NCBI GenBank assembly: GCA_023512835.1
Contig: CM042086.1
Coordinates: 12,986,809 to 13,050,808 of the forward strand
DNA: 64,000 bases
Source: Taxillus chinensis
Taxonomy: Eukaryota; Streptophyta; Magnoliopsida; Santalales; Loranthaceae
Direction: 5' to 3'
The position numbers were made by a program, and so were the translations under genes. This document shows, piece after piece, positions 60,881 through 64,000 of the stretch. The notes beneath the pieces are model-generated. The model had not been told where the DNA came from and searched no databases. It worked only from the letters and a program-made list of their open reading frames with translations. Position 1 is the stretch's first letter. The number at the start of each line of letters is the position of its first letter.

Positions 60881-63430
60881 TTACAGATTTGACAGTCACG
60901 CTTCGATCCCTTTGTATAATAGTAATAATACTCTATCGGTATTCTTTTGGCCTCTCTCTCTCTCTCTCTCTATATATATTATATATACACATAATATATT
61001 CGATTTTAATATTCTTTTTCATTTTTTTAATACTTAAATAAAAGAAAATAAAATATGGAGAGAAAAGTTACAAAATTTCACGACACTGTCTACACAGCAT
61101 GAGTTCTCTATCATTGGCCCTCTGGTTCTCTTGACCTGGGCTAGCTTTCAGCTATGGTCTGGAGATCAGATCCAGGCCTTCTGACAGTAGAACACGTGGC
61201 GAATTCCTAGTGAACGCACTTGCTACGAAATATGGGACCGACCTGTTTGGAACTCTGGTAAAAGGAAAAACAAAACAAAACAAAAACATTTGACGAGGAT
61301 AGGGAGGGAGGGCCCGAATCGAACACCTCATCTGGCCCCATTTTTTTCGGCCGATATTTAAGGGCCACCTTTTTTTTATACATGGGATCTGGTCGTGGAT
61401 TTTCTAAGACGTGTCGCCACGGTATTGGCTGTAATCCGGACTCCTTCTCGTCTCTCGTCTCCGCCCTTTTCAAATGCCTTTTGGTGCGACTTTTTCTTCT
61501 CACTCCATCTGCTTCCATTTAAAATCTCTTTCACTTTCTTTGCTCAAGTAAAAGCGTGTGTGAAGTCGAATTCAAAGGGATTGACAAAGGAACGTTTTGA
61601 AACTTGTATCCAACTCCACCCCCCCAACCAATAATGCAACACCAAGTTAGTATATAGTTAAGCATTATTATTATTTTTTTGATTCACATGCCACAATTCA
61701 ACACCAAAAAAAAAAACATTGATCCGTGATAGTAAGGCCTTCAAATGTTTATGTTTGGAATTAGATTGGTTAGATTTTTTTAAAGTACCCTCAGCATTAT
61801 CATTAATTTGAGTAATTATTATTATACAATAGTATTAAAATAAATTTTCTCCTAAAATTTTTACACTAAGACACATGCTTCAAATTATTTCCTAACTTTT
61901 TTATATAAAAATGAATATGTGACAGGTTCAATATTAATGTTTTTTTCCTTTTGAACTTAAGTAACAAACTATGTTACATTTAATAAGATGATGATGTTTT
62001 TGAAGTACTTAAAATTTAATACTTTTGTGTTTTAATGAATGACATATTTTGATTACTTACATGTACAAATAAGATATTTTAGATGGTAAGTATGTTTTTT
62101 TAAGACAATTTTTTTTAAAAGATATAACCATAAACAACATGTACCCAATAACCACTTGATGATATTTTAGAAATTCTAATGTGGAATAATCATGCAATAA
62201 GAACACTCTAGCCAACCTTATATAAAAAATATTAAAAGGTGTGTTTCAACTATAATATTGACTAGATAAAGTCATTAAAAAAGTTAACATAAATTAGTAA
62301 CTAGAGACTATAGATGAACTTATCAAACCAAAAAATAATGTAAGCAAATCAAACAAATGAACTTACTCAAGAAAACCTTATGAATATCGAATTACTAGTT
62401 ACAAACAAAAATATTACTCAATTGATCAATTTGGTAACTAGTTTAAATTATTCAAATGACTTTGAAAATAGTTTTATATATAAGTCAAATTCATTCATTA
62501 ATGAATAAATGAATTGAAAGACTAAAGATATTAAAATTTGCATTCATCCAAATTAGAGTTAAGAGTACATTTAAAACAAACCTTATATAAGAAACTTCAT
62601 TGAAGATCTCAATAAGACAATAACAATTAAGAACTTACCATCAATTGAATTGAATGACTAACACATTAGATTAATTTGGATGAACAAACACTGAAATCTA
62701 ATAAACATTGAAATTTTAAAAGTTGACTATGGTGAAGAAAGACTTTTCGACTTGGGCACAGAAAGAATATTTTTTTATCTCTATTTTTGATGGTCCTTGA
62801 CGGGTACAAAAGGGTGGGGGTTAATTGTGAATAACCTAGCTAGAAAAATTCCCACATATAATATAACACATACTTTATAGCTCCTTGAATTTGCTTACGA
62901 GTACCTATGAATATAACGTGAAAGGCAAGTGAACCAATTGGTCTTAATATTATGAACCATAGTCTGCATTTGGAGTCAAATGAGTTAATTACCAGGTAAA
63001 TGTTATATACATGTGAATATCGAAAATAATATTTTAAAATTTATTTTACATATCAATAATCATCCGCAGGTGTAATTATTACATGTTACCATCCGATTAA
63101 TGAAACCGAATGAGTTAGATTGACATCCGATCATTATATATATATTGTCGATCATTTTTTCTTTCTTTCCCTCCTTCCTCCTCTTCTTCTTCTTCACTCG
63201 TCGCTACTTTCACACGCACGCAGAAGGTTCATCGCTCCATTCACCGTCCGTCCGAAGGGTTCGGCCTCTGATCCTTGCTAGCATATTACTCCATTCACCG
63301 GCCATCTGAACGGCGGGAAGGGTTCATCGGCGTCCATCCACGTGCTCCCATTCCGCGGCAACAACTATGCCTATCTCTCCCTCTACTGCCCATATGCCTT
63401 CACCAACGTCTCTTGAGTGGCCGAAAAGTC
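60881..63430. other. Intergenic, no gene recognised
   Basis: ELF4-like promoter region (CT runs near 60957-60972, TA runs), then a GC-richer patch at 61.1-61.63 kb with ORFs on both strands but no recognisable domain, then AT-rich DNA to 63.15 kb. At 63.17-63.42 kb CT-rich and coding-like text appears, probably connected with the YTH relic that follows. Confidence 0.45.
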
Positions 63431-63439
63431 AGAGCACTG

Positions 63440-63650
63440 AGGCTATAATCTGAAGCATTCCCAGATCGACAATGAAAGTGGAAAGCTTTTTGTCGTCAAG
63501 TCCTAAAATGGGGATGACATTCATAATTGCATTAAGTACGGTGTTTGGGCCGGCACTGTTAATGGAAACAAGAAGCTAGGTGCAGCAGCATACCCAGAGG
63601 AGCCAGACAAGTATCAAATGTCCGGCTTTCCTCTTCTTCCCTGTGAGTTT
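63440..63650 (+). pseudogene. YTH-domain (ECT-type m6A reader) relic
   Basis: The plus strand encodes SQIDNESGKLFVVKS, a TAA stop at about 63512-63514, then NGDDIHNCIKYGVWAGTVNG and NKKLGAAAYPEEPDKYQ. This is the N-terminal half of a YTH domain (K-S-Y-x-E-D-x-H-x-x-I-K-Y-x-V-W-x-x-T-x-x-G-N-K-K-L), including the first Trp of the m6A-binding cage. The stop replaces the conserved Tyr. The rest of the domain does not follow. A coding-like block just upstream (HVLPFRGNNYAYLSLYCPYA) ends in another stop. It is a degraded fragment of an m6A RNA-reader gene. Confidence 0.65.
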
Positions 63651-64000
63651 ACAATAGTTCTTATAATAGAAAATAATTGAAAATTGGGTTTTCCTTTTTT
63701 TTGCTGTATTGTTTGGACGATCATAGCATCTGTCCGATTGATTCATGCGGTAGCCTTGAAAATTAATTTCTACGCTAATTTGAAGAATACCCATGTCCTG
63801 CTGCTCTGCTACCATATTTTTTTAAAGGGTTAGTACATGGTAACCTGTAAGAACTGCTAGCATACTTCAGCCAACGCATCTCGTTCTGCTCACTGTGTTT
63901 ATTTTGGTTCTTGTACCATACAAAATGGATTGTGACCGGTGAGTTTTAATGATGCTGGATCTTATGTGCTAGCTATTATTCATTATATTATTTATTATGT
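63651..64000. other. Window end, no gene recognised
   Basis: No coding similarity seen after the YTH relic; the 79-residue minus ORF at 63576-63815 overlaps the relic on the opposite strand and has no recognisable domain. Confidence 0.4.

Noticed and set aside
61207..61518. Basic 103-codon minus ORF at 61.2-61.5 kb
   Set aside because: No recognisable domain, overlapping ORF on the other strand, and no splice or family evidence.

Overview
The window is nuclear DNA from a flowering plant. Genes have GT..AG introns with short plant-type exons, intergenic DNA is AT-rich and full of (TA)n, (GA)n and (TAA)n microsatellites, and the families are plant ones (BREVIS RADIX-like, BIG GRAIN 1-like, ELF4-like, PDAT, FAR1/FRS). 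Gene spacing and base composition look like a dicot or early-diverging angiosperm rather than a grass, but the species cannot be named. I see no CRISPR, rRNA, tRNA or bacterial-type operon.

Layout. 1.9-16.2 kb is a graveyard of gene remnants: a frameshifted ankyrin/PGG membrane-protein gene (minus), a 5' piece of an NF-YA transcription-factor gene (minus), two separated exons of a PDAT acyltransferase gene (minus) with a decayed Ty1/copia element between them (itself carrying nested repeats), and a frameshifted MAK11/PAK1IP1-like WD40 fragment (plus). 18.9-36.9 kb holds three intact genes on the plus strand: a BRX-like gene (5 exons), an omega-amidase/nitrilase-like gene (10 exons, one only 16 nt) and an intronless BIG GRAIN 1-like gene, with about 6.8 kb of AT-rich DNA between the last two. 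38.3-43.8 kb has a FAR1/MULE-type transposase relic, a complete hAT MITE with an 8-bp target duplication, and a second, internally deleted ankyrin fragment related to the one at 4.7-5.2 kb. 46.4-53.2 kb holds a convergent pair of housekeeping genes, VPS2.1 (ESCRT-III, plus) and RPA1A (replication protein A large subunit, minus). 59.3-60.9 kb is an ELF4-like gene (minus) with a 5'UTR intron and a short upstream ORF. The window ends with a YTH-domain relic.

The intact genes are functionally unrelated (auxin/root signalling, glutamine-transamination clean-up, organ growth, endosomal sorting, DNA replication, circadian clock), as expected of plant gene order. I found no convincing new multi-gene system. 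The most unusual content is the run of broken but intron-keeping genes in the first 16 kb, the ankyrin duplicate cut by a deletion and a (TA)n tract, a diverged ~125-bp tandem array inside the RPA1A intron, and a possible uORF in the ELF4-like leader.
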